Assembly (NCBI RefSeq): GCF_007570865.1 | Contig: NZ_VLPS01000007.1 | Coordinates: 124,001-188,000, forward strand | Length of the DNA: 64,000 bases | Source: Atlantibacter subterraneus | GTDB taxonomy: Bacteria; Pseudomonadota; Gammaproteobacteria; Enterobacterales; Enterobacteriaceae | Reading direction: 5' to 3' | In this document: piece after piece, positions 7,582 through 15,109 of the stretch | Position numbering within the stretch: the stretch's first letter is position 1 | How the letters are laid out: every line of letters begins with the position of its first letter | Program-made: the position numbers and the translations under genes | Notes under the pieces: generated by a model | The model's database searches: none | What the model was told of the DNA's origin: nothing | What the model saw: only the letters and a program-made list of their open reading frames with translations

Positions 7582-8499
7582 ATGAATAAAGTTGAGTACG
7601 AAACCGAAGGCGTCATATTTAATATTCAACGCTATTCTTTGCATGATGGTCCAGGCATACGCACCATTCCTTTTTTTAAAGGCTGCCCACTGTCCTGCAA
7701 ATGGTGTAGTAATCCTGAATCACAACGTCCACAGCCAGAGTTATTATTTAAAAAGAATGATTGTATCCGCTGTGGAAAATGTATTGAGGCTTGTCCGCAA
7801 CAGGCGCTTTCCACCACTAATGCCTGGTTTATCGATCGCGACCGCTGTATTCAGTGTGGTAAATGTACCGAAGTTTGCCCAACCCGTGCGCTGGAAATGA
7901 AGGGCAAGCGCATGTCGGTAACCGCAGTGATGCGCGAACTGGAAAAAGAAGAGAATTTATACCGTCGCTCAGGCGGCGGGATTACCCTGTCCGGCGGTGA
8001 ACCGCTGGCGCAGCCGGAATTTGCCCGTGAGCTGCTTAAAGCCTGTAAAGCCAAAGGCTGGCACACCGCCATTGAAACCACCGGCTTTACCACTAAAGCG
8101 GTGATTGATGAGGTATTTCCCTATGTCGATCTGGCGTTAACCGATATCAAAGCCATCGATCCGGAAATCCATGAGCGTAACACCGGCGTTAATAACAGCG
8201 TGATTCTGGAGAATTTGTTGCGCATCTCCTTTTTAACCAAAGTGGTGGTACGTATTCCGGTCATCCCCGGGGTGAATGATAATCCGCAGGAAATCCACAA
8301 TATCGCGGAGTTCGCCCGCCTGATGCAAAACGTTGATACCATTCATTTATTGCCTTATCACAGCTTCGGTGAAAATAAATATAATTTACTGGGCCGCCAG
8401 TATCCGATGGGTGATGCAAAAAGTATTGAAGAAGCAAAAATGGCAACCTTAAAAGCAACGGTTGAATCCTTAGGATTTAGTTGCCATATCGGCGGTTAA
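7582..8499 (+). CDS. Glycyl radical enzyme activase (radical SAM)
   Basis: Abstracts a hydrogen from Gly825 of the dehydratase using S-adenosylmethionine and a [4Fe-4S] cluster. It has 305 residues. The radical-SAM site is Cys35-x3-Cys39-x2-Cys42 in FKGCPLSCKWCSNP, preceded by HDGPGIRT. Two ferredoxin-like clusters follow at Cys61/64/67/71 (CIRCGKCIEAC) and Cys89/92/95/99 (CIQCGKCTEVC), as in the activases of diol, choline and benzylsuccinate enzymes. LSGGEPLAQPEF matches the family SAM-binding GGE motif. It lies directly after the dehydratase gene and ends in an intrinsic terminator at 8516-8544, so the left operon probably ends here. Electron donor is unknown; GrpU is one speculative candidate. 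Confidence 0.95.
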   Translation: MNKVEYETEGVIFNIQRYSLHDGPGIRTIPFFKGCPLSCKWCSNPESQRPQPELLFKKNDCIRCGKCIEACPQQALSTTNAWFIDRDRCIQCGKCTEVCPTRALEMKGKRMSVTAVMRELEKEENLYRRSGGGITLSGGEPLAQPEFARELLKACKAKGWHTAIETTGFTTKAVIDEVFPYVDLALTDIKAIDPEIHERNTGVNNSVILENLLRISFLTKVVVRIPVIPGVNDNPQEIHNIAEFARLMQNVDTIHLLPYHSFGENKYNLLGRQYPMGDAKSIEEAKMATLKATVESLGFSCHIGG

Positions 8500-8515
8500 T
8501 TAATGATGCAATAAG

Positions 8516-8544
8516 AGCGCAGCAGGACAATGCTGCGCTTTTTT
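8516..8544 (+). terminator. Intrinsic terminator after the activase gene
   Basis: Stem AGCGCAGCA (8516-8524) with TGCTGCGCT (8531-8539), loop GGACAA, followed by a run of T. It closes the shell/dehydratase/activase operon and implies that the membrane-protein gene at 8644 has its own promoter in the AT-rich 8545-8640 segment. Confidence 0.88.
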
Positions 8545-8643
8545 GTTTCTCAAGCAAGAATATTATTTTAATTATAAAAACCTGGAGCCAGTCTGCATTT
8601 TTATCTTGTCATTTAATTTAATCCAATTACAGAGGTAAGCTAG

Positions 8644-9549
8644 ATGAATAGCTTAGATATTTTAGTTGCCTTCGGCGGCGGCATATTTGGCGCAGCTGTT
8701 GGCGCGCTGGCGGCATTTGAATTCGTTGGGCTTCTGGTTATCGCCATGGCGGTAGTGCAAATTATTACCGGCGCACCATCGGACTTTATTACTTTTCCGT
8801 TTGGGCTGTTTGGACCGCATACCGGCGGCTTTGCCGCTGGGGTTGCGGCGACGGCGTATGCAGCGAAGAAAGGTAAGCTGGGTTCCGGGCGTGATATCAC
8901 CGCCGGGTTGAGTGGTCTGGCGGCTTACGATGTGCTGCTGGTAGGTGGGGTTTTCGGGGCGGGCGGTTACATCATCGCCTGGGGGTTAAACCAGATCCCG
9001 GCCTTCCCGTCCGGCAATGCCTGGACCGATACTGTAGCGCTAACCGTGGTGATTTCTGGCGTGGTCTCGCGTCTGGTTTTCGGCAAAACTGGCCTGTTTG
9101 GCAAACCGGAACAGGGAATTCGTCACTGCTATCCGCCGCAGGATAAGTGCTGGATGCCTTACCATAGCCGCATTCCGCAGCTTTCCGTGCTGGGCCTGGG
9201 TATTGGACTGATGGCAGGCTTTTTAGGCCTGAAGTTTGGCGGCAACGGCGCGCTGCTGGCGTTTGGTATTTCCGCGTTCTCGCTGATTTTCCTGCATTTC
9301 AACACTCAGGTACCGGTGTCGCATCATATTGCGCTGCCTGCTGCGCTGGTGGCGGTACTATCGGGTAGCCTGATTTGGGCCGCAATCGTTGGAATTATTT
9401 GCGCGCTGTTGGGTGAACTGATGTCGCGTATTTTCCTGATCCACGGCGATACCCATATTGACCCGCCGGCGATGGCCATCGCCATTATGACCACGATGAT
9501 TAATCTGCTGGCGACCATTGGATTATTTACCCTGGTTCCCCTGTTTTAA
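8644..9549 (+). CDS. Polytopic inner-membrane protein of the BMC locus, unrecognised family
   Basis: 301 residues, very rich in Gly, Ala, Leu and Ile, with about eight predicted membrane-spanning stretches. Examples are residues 5-40, 85-115, 130-150, 180-215 and 225-300. The loops are short, except for one hydrophilic segment near residues 155-175 with CYPPQDKCWMPYHSRIP. I do not recognise the family. Location in a diol-degradation cluster suggests uptake or efflux of the diol, aldehyde or acid, but no transporter motif is evident. It follows the activase terminator by about 100 bp, starts after an AGAGGT-like ribosome site, and ends before a strong hairpin, so it is probably a single-gene transcript on the same strand. 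The two cysteines in the loop could be conserved and deserve an alignment. Confidence 0.8.
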   Translation: MNSLDILVAFGGGIFGAAVGALAAFEFVGLLVIAMAVVQIITGAPSDFITFPFGLFGPHTGGFAAGVAATAYAAKKGKLGSGRDITAGLSGLAAYDVLLVGGVFGAGGYIIAWGLNQIPAFPSGNAWTDTVALTVVISGVVSRLVFGKTGLFGKPEQGIRHCYPPQDKCWMPYHSRIPQLSVLGLGIGLMAGFLGLKFGGNGALLAFGISAFSLIFLHFNTQVPVSHHIALPAALVAVLSGSLIWAAIVGIICALLGELMSRIFLIHGDTHIDPPAMAIAIMTTMINLLATIGLFTLVPLF

Positions 9550-9560
9550 TCCCACACGCA

Positions 9561-9593
9561 AAAAAGCCAGCAGGGTCTGCCTGCTGGCTTTTT
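9561..9593. terminator. Bidirectional intrinsic terminator
   Basis: A 14 bp perfect stem, AAAAAGCCAGCAGG (9561-9574) with CCTGCTGGCTTTTT (9580-9593), and a GTCTG loop. It has A and T tracts on both sides, between the membrane-protein gene (+) and the tailed shell gene (-). Confidence 0.9.
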
Positions 9594-9616
9594 GTTTTAT
9601 CTGCTAAGCAAAGAAA

Positions 9617-9646
9617 TGCCGCGATAAAGAAATCGTTATCGCGGCA
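9617..9646 (-). terminator. Second hairpin 3' of the tailed BMC gene
   Basis: 11 bp stem TGCCGCGATAA (9617-9627) / TTATCGCGGCA (9636-9646), read on the minus strand 17 bp after the stop codon and followed by TTTCTTT. Probable terminator or 3' stabiliser for the minus-strand transcript. Confidence 0.6.
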
Positions 9647-9663
9647 GCGTCATAGCGGTTTAT

Positions 9664-10209
9664 TTATTTTTTCTTGCCGCCGGGACGGGGACCTTTCTTT
9701 GCTGCTTCCTGCGGTACATCAGATTTTGTGGGTTCAGTGTTTTCTGTTGCGGGTTTAACCGGTTGCTGCTGTTCCACGGACTTCAGCGTTTCATCAGTGA
9801 CATCCATACAGGATGCGCTGTCTGACGTATCAAGGTTCACCACCGGGATTGTCTGTGAAGGCGAGTCTTCAGCTTGCGGTGCAAGTTGCGCAGCAGGCGC
9901 TTCAGGTTCAGGCTGCGCCACGCCGACGGTCTCTTTAGAGTGAATAATATGCTCGATATGCTGCGCGGTGCGGGCGATCACCTTATGGGCATACACCTCG
10001 CCAACCCGGCTTGCCGCGCTGATGGCTGCTGCTACCGCCGCGTTAATCGCGCCCACTTCACCTTCCAGCTTCACGGTCACCATCCCGCCGCCTTTCGTCA
10101 ATTCATAGCCTACCAGACTAACGTTAGCGGATTTCATGGCTGCATCGGCGGCTTCTACCGCCGCAGCCATCCCGACGGTTTCGATTAAGCCTAAACTTTG
10201 CCCGGACAT
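9664..10209 (-). CDS. BMC-H shell protein with long disordered C-terminal tail
   Basis: A 181-residue protein. Residues 1-90 are one BMC hexamer domain (MSGQSLGLIETVG, AADAAMKSANVSLVGYE, EVGAINAAVAAAISAA). Residues 95-181 are a low-complexity tail rich in Pro, Glu, Gln, Ala and Ser, with one Cys (SASCMDV) and a basic end, GPRPGGKKK. The start at 10209 follows AGGAGAAG; a longer open frame upstream would overlap the metK paralogue. It is co-oriented with that gene and 44 bp downstream of it, so the two look like an operon. PduK and EutK also carry C-terminal extensions, but this tail is not recognisably either. A role in tethering cargo or ordering shell assembly is inferred. Confidence 0.88.
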   Translation of the reverse strand: MSGQSLGLIETVGMAAAVEAADAAMKSANVSLVGYELTKGGGMVTVKLEGEVGAINAAVAAAISAASRVGEVYAHKVIARTAQHIEHIIHSKETVGVAQPEPEAPAAQLAPQAEDSPSQTIPVVNLDTSDSASCMDVTDETLKSVEQQQPVKPATENTEPTKSDVPQEAAKKGPRPGGKKK

Positions 10210-10253
10210 AAACTTCTCCTGTAATAAATTCAACTGTGCTGCGCGTCGTCGGC

Positions 10254-11405
10254 TTAACGTCCAACGTCTTCGCGTAATAGCGCCGCTTTGTCCGTGACTT
10301 CCCACGGAAAGCTGTCGCGACCAAAGTGGCCATAGCAGGCCGTTTTACGATAGCGGGGGACCAGCAGGTCGAGCATAGTAATGATGCCGAACACGCTAAG
10401 GTCGAAATGGCGGTTAACAGCTCGCTGCAACGCCTCAGATGACACGGTTTGCGTACCGAAAGTGTTGATCCTGACGGAAACAGGGCGGGGCAGGCCAATG
10501 GCCCATCCCAACTGAACTTCACAGCGTGAGGCAAGCCCAGCGGCGACGATGTTTTTCGCCACGTAGCGAGCGGCGTAGGCGGCGGAACGATCGACTTTCG
10601 ACGGGTCTTTACCGGAAAACGCACCGCCGCCATGACAGGCCGCGCCGCCATAGGTATCAACAATAATTTTACGGCCCGTTAGCCCGCAATCACCCACCGG
10701 CCCGCCAATCACAAAACTGCCTGCCGGATTCACCAGAAAGCGGGTTTGTGGCGTAAGCCAGCGCGACGGCATCACCGGTTTAACGATCTCTTCGATGACC
10801 GTTTCCCGTAACACCTCCAGTGAAACGTCCGGGCTGTGTTGGGTAGACACCACGACGGTATCTACCGAATGAACGCGGTTATCCTGATAGCGCAGGGTGA
10901 CCTGGCTTTTGGCATCGGGGAGTAAAAACGGTAGCCGTTGGGATTTACGCAGCTGCGCCTGGCGCTCCATCAGACGATGGGCGTAAACCAGCGTGGCGGG
11001 CATCAGTTCCGGGGTTTCGTCACAGGCGTAACCGAAGGTGATACCCTGATCGCCCGCACCCAGTTCTTCCATTGAGTGGCCGCGAATGCCGTCAGCAATA
11101 TTGGCGGACTGTTTGCCGAGGATGTTCAATACGCCGCAGGTGTTGCCATCAAACCCCAATCGCGAATGGTCATAGCCAATCTCTTTGATGGTGTTGCGGA
11201 CAATCTGCTCGATATCCACGGCAGCATGGGTAGTGATTTCTCCTGCGACAATAGCAACGCCGGTTTTCACCAGGCATTCGCAGGCAACCTTGCCCCACGG
11301 GTCCTGCAGGAGAACAGCATCCAGAATGGCGTCGGATATCTGGTCCGCCATTTTATCGGGATGCCCTTCGGCAACGGATTCGGAGGTAAACAGGTAATCG
11401 TTCAA
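10254..11405 (-). CDS. S-adenosylmethionine synthetase, BMC-associated MetK paralogue
   Basis: Makes SAM from ATP and methionine. It has 383 residues, like E. coli MetK (384). Family signatures are intact: [59 protein letters not shown] and [19 protein letters not shown], covering the catalytic His, Asp, Lys and Arg positions known from E. coli MetK. The start is a rare TTG at 11405. It is inside the BMC locus between a shell gene and the two-component system. It is probably a second copy, since housekeeping metK lies elsewhere in enterobacteria, next to galP/speA. A plausible job is feeding SAM to the radical activase, perhaps within the shell. No targeting extension is visible. Confidence 0.93.
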   Translation of the reverse strand: MNDYLFTSESVAEGHPDKMADQISDAILDAVLLQDPWGKVACECLVKTGVAIVAGEITTHAAVDIEQIVRNTIKEIGYDHSRLGFDGNTCGVLNILGKQSANIADGIRGHSMEELGAGDQGITFGYACDETPELMPATLVYAHRLMERQAQLRKSQRLPFLLPDAKSQVTLRYQDNRVHSVDTVVVSTQHSPDVSLEVLRETVIEEIVKPVMPSRWLTPQTRFLVNPAGSFVIGGPVGDCGLTGRKIIVDTYGGAACHGGGAFSGKDPSKVDRSAAYAARYVAKNIVAAGLASRCEVQLGWAIGLPRPVSVRINTFGTQTVSSEALQRAVNRHFDLSVFGIITMLDLLVPRYRKTACYGHFGRDSFPWEVTDKAALLREDVGR

Positions 11406-11412
11406 AGCGAGG

Positions 11413-11463
11413 CCACTTGTCTGGAAGGTTTATTCCTATCTTAGGGGGCAACCAGACAAGTGG
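11413..11463 (-). promoter_or_regulatory. 12 bp inverted repeat in the leader of the metK paralogue
   Basis: CCACTTGTCTGG (11413-11424) and CCAGACAAGTGG (11452-11463) are perfectly complementary across a 27 nt loop. The start-proximal arm ends 7 nt before the TTG start and contains the only Shine-Dalgarno-like bases (AAGTGG), so an RNA hairpin would mask the ribosome site. No T-run follows. It could alternatively be a DNA operator. Confidence 0.7.
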
Positions 11464-11488
11464 GCGTAAACTATATTGCGGGTGTGTT

Positions 11489-11503
11489 GGACTATTTTGT
11501 TTT
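11489..11503 (-). promoter_or_regulatory. Promoter-region motif shared with the BMC operon leader
   Basis: On the minus strand AAAACAAAATAGTCC matches the element at 1148-1162 in 14 of 15 positions. It lies about 84 nt upstream of the metK-paralogue start, between the response-regulator stop and the inverted repeat. This position suits a promoter or activator site for the metK/shell transcript. Confidence 0.35.
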
Positions 11504-11524
11504 CATTACCGGGCCAGCGCAAAA

Positions 11525-12589
11525 TCACGCCATCGCCGGGTAATCCCCCGGGCTCACGACTTTCCGATAATCGGAGGGGGCCATGCCGGTCTCTTTTTTG
11601 AAGATGCGGCAAAAATAGTTTGAGTCCTGGTATGCCAGTTCCAGCGCAATGGTATTCACTTTTAAATCGCTGAACTGTAACAACGATTTGGCGATAGTAA
11701 TTTTGCGCGTGGCAATATAGTTCGAAAACCCGATGCCGGTTATTTTCTTAAAGGCGCGGCTCAGGTAGCAGGAGCTGACAAATGATTTTGCCGCCACGTC
11801 ATCAAGCGTCAGGTTTCTGAGAATATTTTTCTCAATATGGAATTTCGCCCGTTCGATAAAATCGATATTACCGGTATAGCTTTTGAAGGCGTAATCAAAG
11901 AGTTCTTCGCTGATGGTCAGCAGGCTGATCATGATACGGAAATAGCGGCTTTCCATCACGCCATACTGATTGATGTCTTTGATCAGCGCGGCGACTTTAC
12001 GGTTGGTCGGGGCTAATTTTTCCCCTTTCTCAGTCATATACTGGCTAACGATTTCCAGAAAATCAGTCACGTCTTTGCGCTTATCTTCTTCCATCATATC
12101 CACCGGACATGCGCCGTTGATGGTGTCAAAAATAAAGCTGTGCCACTGGGCGTAATCGCAGTTGTCTATCATGGCGAACACTTTCTGCTTCAGGGCGCGG
12201 GATTTTTCATTGTCCCCTTCGTCGAACGCCAGGGTTCTTTTGATGGTGTCGGTCAGGATGCTTTTTTTCACCGGCTTGAGCAGGTAATCATCCACTTTCA
12301 GGTTGTACATGCTGCGCACGATATCAAAGTCGTCATTGGCCGTGGTGACGATAACTTTGGTATCGCTGTTCTTTTTCTTCAGGTATTCAATCACCTGGTT
12401 GCCATTCGGCAACGGAATATTAATGTCCACGAAGATCATGTCGATCTGGCTCAACTGGTCGATCAACTGAATCGCTTTTTTACCGGTCGAGGCTTCATGA
12501 ATTACGGCATTTTCCACGCACTGGGAAATAATCCGCCGCAGGGCTTCTAATTCGATGGGCTCATCTTCAACGATAACAATGTTAAACAT
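11525..12589 (-). CDS. Response regulator with AraC-type DNA-binding domain
   Basis: 354 residues. The N-terminal receiver domain (about 1-120) has acidic residues Glu8/Asp9, phospho-acceptor Asp55 in FVDINIPLPNG, a Thr in VTTAND and Lys in DYLLKPVKK. The C-terminal domain (about 250-350) is an AraC double helix-turn-helix: LDDVAAKSFVSSCYLSRAFK, then ALELAYQDSNYFCRIFKKET, ending in SDYRK. The architecture is that of YesN-type regulators that pair with LytS-like kinases. The kinase gene ends 17 bp upstream on the same strand, so they are an operon. The likely targets are the BMC operon and the metK/shell operon, whose leaders carry a shared motif. Direct targets are inferred from position. Confidence 0.93.
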   Translation of the reverse strand: MFNIVIVEDEPIELEALRRIISQCVENAVIHEASTGKKAIQLIDQLSQIDMIFVDINIPLPNGNQVIEYLKKKNSDTKVIVTTANDDFDIVRSMYNLKVDDYLLKPVKKSILTDTIKRTLAFDEGDNEKSRALKQKVFAMIDNCDYAQWHSFIFDTINGACPVDMMEEDKRKDVTDFLEIVSQYMTEKGEKLAPTNRKVAALIKDINQYGVMESRYFRIMISLLTISEELFDYAFKSYTGNIDFIERAKFHIEKNILRNLTLDDVAAKSFVSSCYLSRAFKKITGIGFSNYIATRKITIAKSLLQFSDLKVNTIALELAYQDSNYFCRIFKKETGMAPSDYRKVVSPGDYPAMA

Positions 12590-12606
12590 ATGTCCTCTTC
12601 CTGATA

Positions 12607-13851
12607 TCAGGCTTCCAGCATCGGGAACCGAAGTTTAATGGTTGTACCCATCCTGGGCTTGTTAGGGCTCATGATGTCCAGGCCATAGCGCTCGCCAAAT
12701 AACAGCTTCAATCTGTTTTTTATGTTGTTGATACCAATACTGCCTTTCTGCAAATTCTGGTCCCCTGACAAAATATGGCTGATGGCTTCCGGCGCAATAC
12801 CATCGCCGTTGTCAGTGACTTCGATAATGACGTCTTGCCCGTCATCCGTGGCGCGGATCAGCAAGTGACTACTGCTGTCGCGCGGTTCCACCACATAGTT
12901 AAAGAAGTTTTCCACCAGCGGCTGCAGGATCAAAAACGGGCAAACCACCTCCAGATACTTTTCCGGGATATCGCACAGGTAATCGAAGCGGTCACTCATG
13001 CGTACTTTCTGTATCGACATATAGCTGTTGACGTAATTCATCTCGTTACGCAGCGTAATCAGGCCATGATTATTTTTGCGTAACAGGTAGCGCATCATGT
13101 CAGAAAAATCGTGCACCATGGTTTCGGTGCGCTGCGCATCTTCCAGAAAAGCTAACCGGCCAATAGTATTTAATACGTTAAATAAAAAGTGTGGATTTAT
13201 CTGATAAGAGAGCGCTTTGAACTCAGCTTCATGTAATGAGCGCTCAATCTCTACGCGTTTTCTTAATTCATTAGTGAGTTCGAGATCTTTTTTACGTAAT
13301 TCGCGTTGAATATTATTGGCGTGGGCCTGTTCAACAAGGTAAGAGGATACATGTAATAACGTCGACGCGGTGGATTCAAAGCGCTCGTAAGGCATACGAC
13401 GTGTATTCTGGTGCAAATTAATTAACCACGGATTTTCTTCCCAGACTTCATTGTTATTCAGAATATAGGGAATACTCTGCTCTTTCTCTTCTTCAACTTT
13501 CACCTGTCCGGAAATAAATGCGCCGAGATAATGGTCGTTGATCATGATCGGTACAGCAAACTCGACAAAACCGCAGTAGCAGCGATAGACCACCGGTTCA
13601 CGAGCATGCATTGCGGCGCGGCCACCGGCGTTGTCGCTTTCATAACAGTGGTGCGCCAGCGTCGGGTTGAGCCGCGAGCGCGCGCAGAAGTCTGAAAAAC
13701 CGCTGGGTTTCGTTACCGGGACGCCGTTCTCATCGACAACCACCAGCGCGATCATCATCGATTTTGAAAAGTTATCCTGCAGGGTCTGAAGGCGTTTTAC
13801 ATCCAAAAACTCATGTAATTTGTATTTATTCATCATACTTTCAGCCCGCAT
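12607..13851 (-). CDS. LytS-type histidine kinase with N-terminal PocR sensor domain
   Basis: 414 residues, no membrane segment, so a cytosolic sensor. Residues about 15-175 match the PocR ligand-binding domain: [34 protein letters not shown] and [11 protein letters not shown] short coiled coil follows (about 180-212). The kinase core has [14 protein letters not shown] with His221, then an ATPase domain with [15 protein letters not shown] and [11 protein letters not shown]. In Salmonella PocR binds 1,2-propanediol to activate pdu genes, so this kinase likely senses the same diol or a close analogue. The start at 13851 is uncertain: two tandem ATGs at 13836 and 13833 (MMNKYK) are alternatives. 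It is co-transcribed with the response regulator. Confidence 0.92.
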   Translation of the reverse strand: MRAESMMNKYKLHEFLDVKRLQTLQDNFSKSMMIALVVVDENGVPVTKPSGFSDFCARSRLNPTLAHHCYESDNAGGRAAMHAREPVVYRCYCGFVEFAVPIMINDHYLGAFISGQVKVEEEKEQSIPYILNNNEVWEENPWLINLHQNTRRMPYERFESTASTLLHVSSYLVEQAHANNIQRELRKKDLELTNELRKRVEIERSLHEAEFKALSYQINPHFLFNVLNTIGRLAFLEDAQRTETMVHDFSDMMRYLLRKNNHGLITLRNEMNYVNSYMSIQKVRMSDRFDYLCDIPEKYLEVVCPFLILQPLVENFFNYVVEPRDSSSHLLIRATDDGQDVIIEVTDNGDGIAPEAISHILSGDQNLQKGSIGINNIKNRLKLLFGERYGLDIMSPNKPRMGTTIKLRFPMLEA

Positions 13852-14214
13852 CTTTACAGCATTATCGCATATTTAAAAATAAACGATCTGGCTCAAAAAA
13901 ATATTGAAATGGGTCACGGCAAGAAAAATAGCCTTAAAAAACCATGTTAATGGAGTATCTTTGATGTTATTTGAATGTAACGAAAAAAGGTATTTATTTG
14001 TCTATTGGATTAATCTTAATAACATATGCAAGGTTTAGGTTAGGGATTATTATAATGCGAACCACTAATATAAAGTGATTGAGGATTGCCAATTTTCTAT
14101 GGGCAATGAATATTAAAATAATCCGGTCATGAGATATATTATCGGGGCAGCGATAAAGCGCAATCTCTTATTAAGGGATAAACAGGAATCTGGCTCGCAA
14201 TATTGGCATAAAGG
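13852..14214. other. AT-rich intergenic region upstream of the sensor kinase
   Basis: About 360 bp without a credible gene, noticeably richer in A+T than its surroundings. It should hold the promoter of the kinase/regulator operon on the minus strand. I found neither the 15-mer shared by the two BMC promoters nor an obvious direct repeat here. Confidence 0.5.
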
Positions 14215-14239
14215 CAATAAAAAAGGCGCTTCTCGCGCC
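14215..14239 (-). terminator. Intrinsic terminator of the small-ORF pair
   Basis: On the minus strand GGCGC-GAGAA-GCGCC is followed by TTTTTTATT. It lies 14 bp downstream of the stop at 14254 and supports a real minus-strand transcript through 14770-14254. Confidence 0.85.
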
Positions 14240-14253
14240 CTGCTAACATGTCT

Positions 14254-14466
14254 TTAGCTTCTCTGGACTACTCGGGTACGTCTGCGCTGCGGTAGTACAG
14301 CGCGACGTGGTCCGCCGGGCCAGAATTTCCAGGGCGGCAGCGACGCCCTGGCGGCATGCAGCCCCGCCAGCAAACGAACCGTTCCCGATGAGGTTCGGGC
14401 ATGAGAGCTGGCGGCGTTAATTAACACCACTGTGCCGATAATCAGTGCAAGTCCCTGAGATTTCAT
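14254..14466 (-). CDS. Small secreted or membrane protein, function unknown
   Basis: 70 residues. Residues 1-23 (MKSQGLALIIGTVVLINAAS then SHA) look like a Sec signal peptide or single membrane anchor with an A-x-A-like cleavage site. The rest is basic and Arg-rich (GGPRRAVLPQRRR). The ATG at 14466 is 4 bp from the stop of the upstream small ORF, so translational coupling is likely, and a terminator follows. I do not recognise the sequence. Coding status rests on coupling, signal-like start and terminator. Nearest neighbours on the other side are an AraC regulator and a siderophore receptor, which hints at an envelope or iron-related role, but nothing in the protein shows it. Confidence 0.5.
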   Translation of the reverse strand: MKSQGLALIIGTVVLINAASSHARTSSGTVRLLAGLHAARASLPPWKFWPGGPRRAVLPQRRRTRVVQRS

Positions 14467-14470
14467 GGCA

Positions 14471-14770
14471 TTACTCGTCGTTGCGCAATGCCGTCAGGAT
14501 CTGACGAACAAAGCGGGCGAAGGCGTATATTACGGCCATCAGCAGCGCGGAGAATATCAGCGCGCCCAGCGCGGTTTCCGGAAAATCACTGGCAGAAAGC
14601 GCAGACTGAATAAGTCGATTATTTTCAGGAATAGTAAAGACAATATATAAAAGTAATAACGCACCCACCATGAGCGGATGGCGTGCGATGGCAGTCAGTA
14701 TCACACTGATGCGTTTACCCAGCACACGCGAAATCAAAGCAGGTTTGCCGCTTTGTTTAGGATGAAACAT
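14471..14770 (-). CDS. Small inner-membrane protein, function unknown
   Basis: 99 residues from the ATG at 14770, chosen because GAGAGGTTCC lies directly upstream; the longer reading to 14902 has no ribosome site. Two hydrophobic helices are clear, near residues 31-50 (PLMVGALLLLYIVF) and 70-90 (LGALIFSALLMAVIYAF), separated by a short polar loop with NNRLIQSALSASDF. The N-terminal 30 residues are basic, so they should face the cytoplasm. It is the first gene of a two-gene minus-strand operon ending at a terminator at 14215-14239. Its leader faces the AraC gene at 15110, with a candidate Fur box between. No family is recognised. Confidence 0.62.
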   Translation of the reverse strand: MFHPKQSGKPALISRVLGKRISVILTAIARHPLMVGALLLLYIVFTIPENNRLIQSALSASDFPETALGALIFSALLMAVIYAFARFVRQILTALRNDE

Positions 14771-15028
14771 GGAACCTCTCCAAAACTTCTTAACGCTGCG
14801 GATAAATCCACAGTAAAAATAGTACTTAATGGCAGCAACTCTGGGCTGCCCAACGCCAATAAAATACGCGGAATCTGGAAATATTCGAGCAAATACTACC
14901 AAAGAATAAACAGCAGATAAAAGGAGTAGTGCGGTATTCAGGTCCAGGAAATAATTTTCCCTTATATAAAAAAGTCATGATTGCTTTCAATAAATCGTCG
15001 CCTGCATTGGCTTCTTACAAGAGTGTTA
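14771..15028. other. Divergent intergenic region between small-ORF pair and AraC gene
   Basis: No gene is supported from 14771 to 15109 apart from short chance frames. The region carries the leader of the minus-strand pair and the promoter of the AraC gene with its candidate Fur site at 15029-15047. Confidence 0.4.
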
Positions 15029-15047
15029 CTGAGAATTATTATCACTT
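15029..15047 (+). promoter_or_regulatory. Candidate Fur box upstream of the AraC regulator
   Basis: The sequence ACTGAGAATTATTATCACT resembles the Fur consensus GATAATGATAATCATTATC, especially GAGAATTATTATCA. It lies about 65 bp upstream of the regulator start, as expected for iron control of a siderophore-receptor regulator. Pattern match by eye only. Confidence 0.55.
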
Positions 15048-15109
15048 AAATTGCCGAGCAATGCCGGGGATGATAATGTTCGTCTTCCACTGTTACGGTA
15101 GATGCAGGC

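Noticed and set aside
11406-11524. Known SAM riboswitch before the metK paralogue
   Set aside because: The leader has a single long inverted repeat and lacks the multi-helix core of the SAM riboswitch classes that I know; I report it only as an inverted repeat.
13852-15109. CRISPR array or phage remnant in the AT-rich region
   Set aside because: No regularly spaced repeats, integrase or phage gene; two small ORFs with a terminator and a Fur-like site explain part of it.
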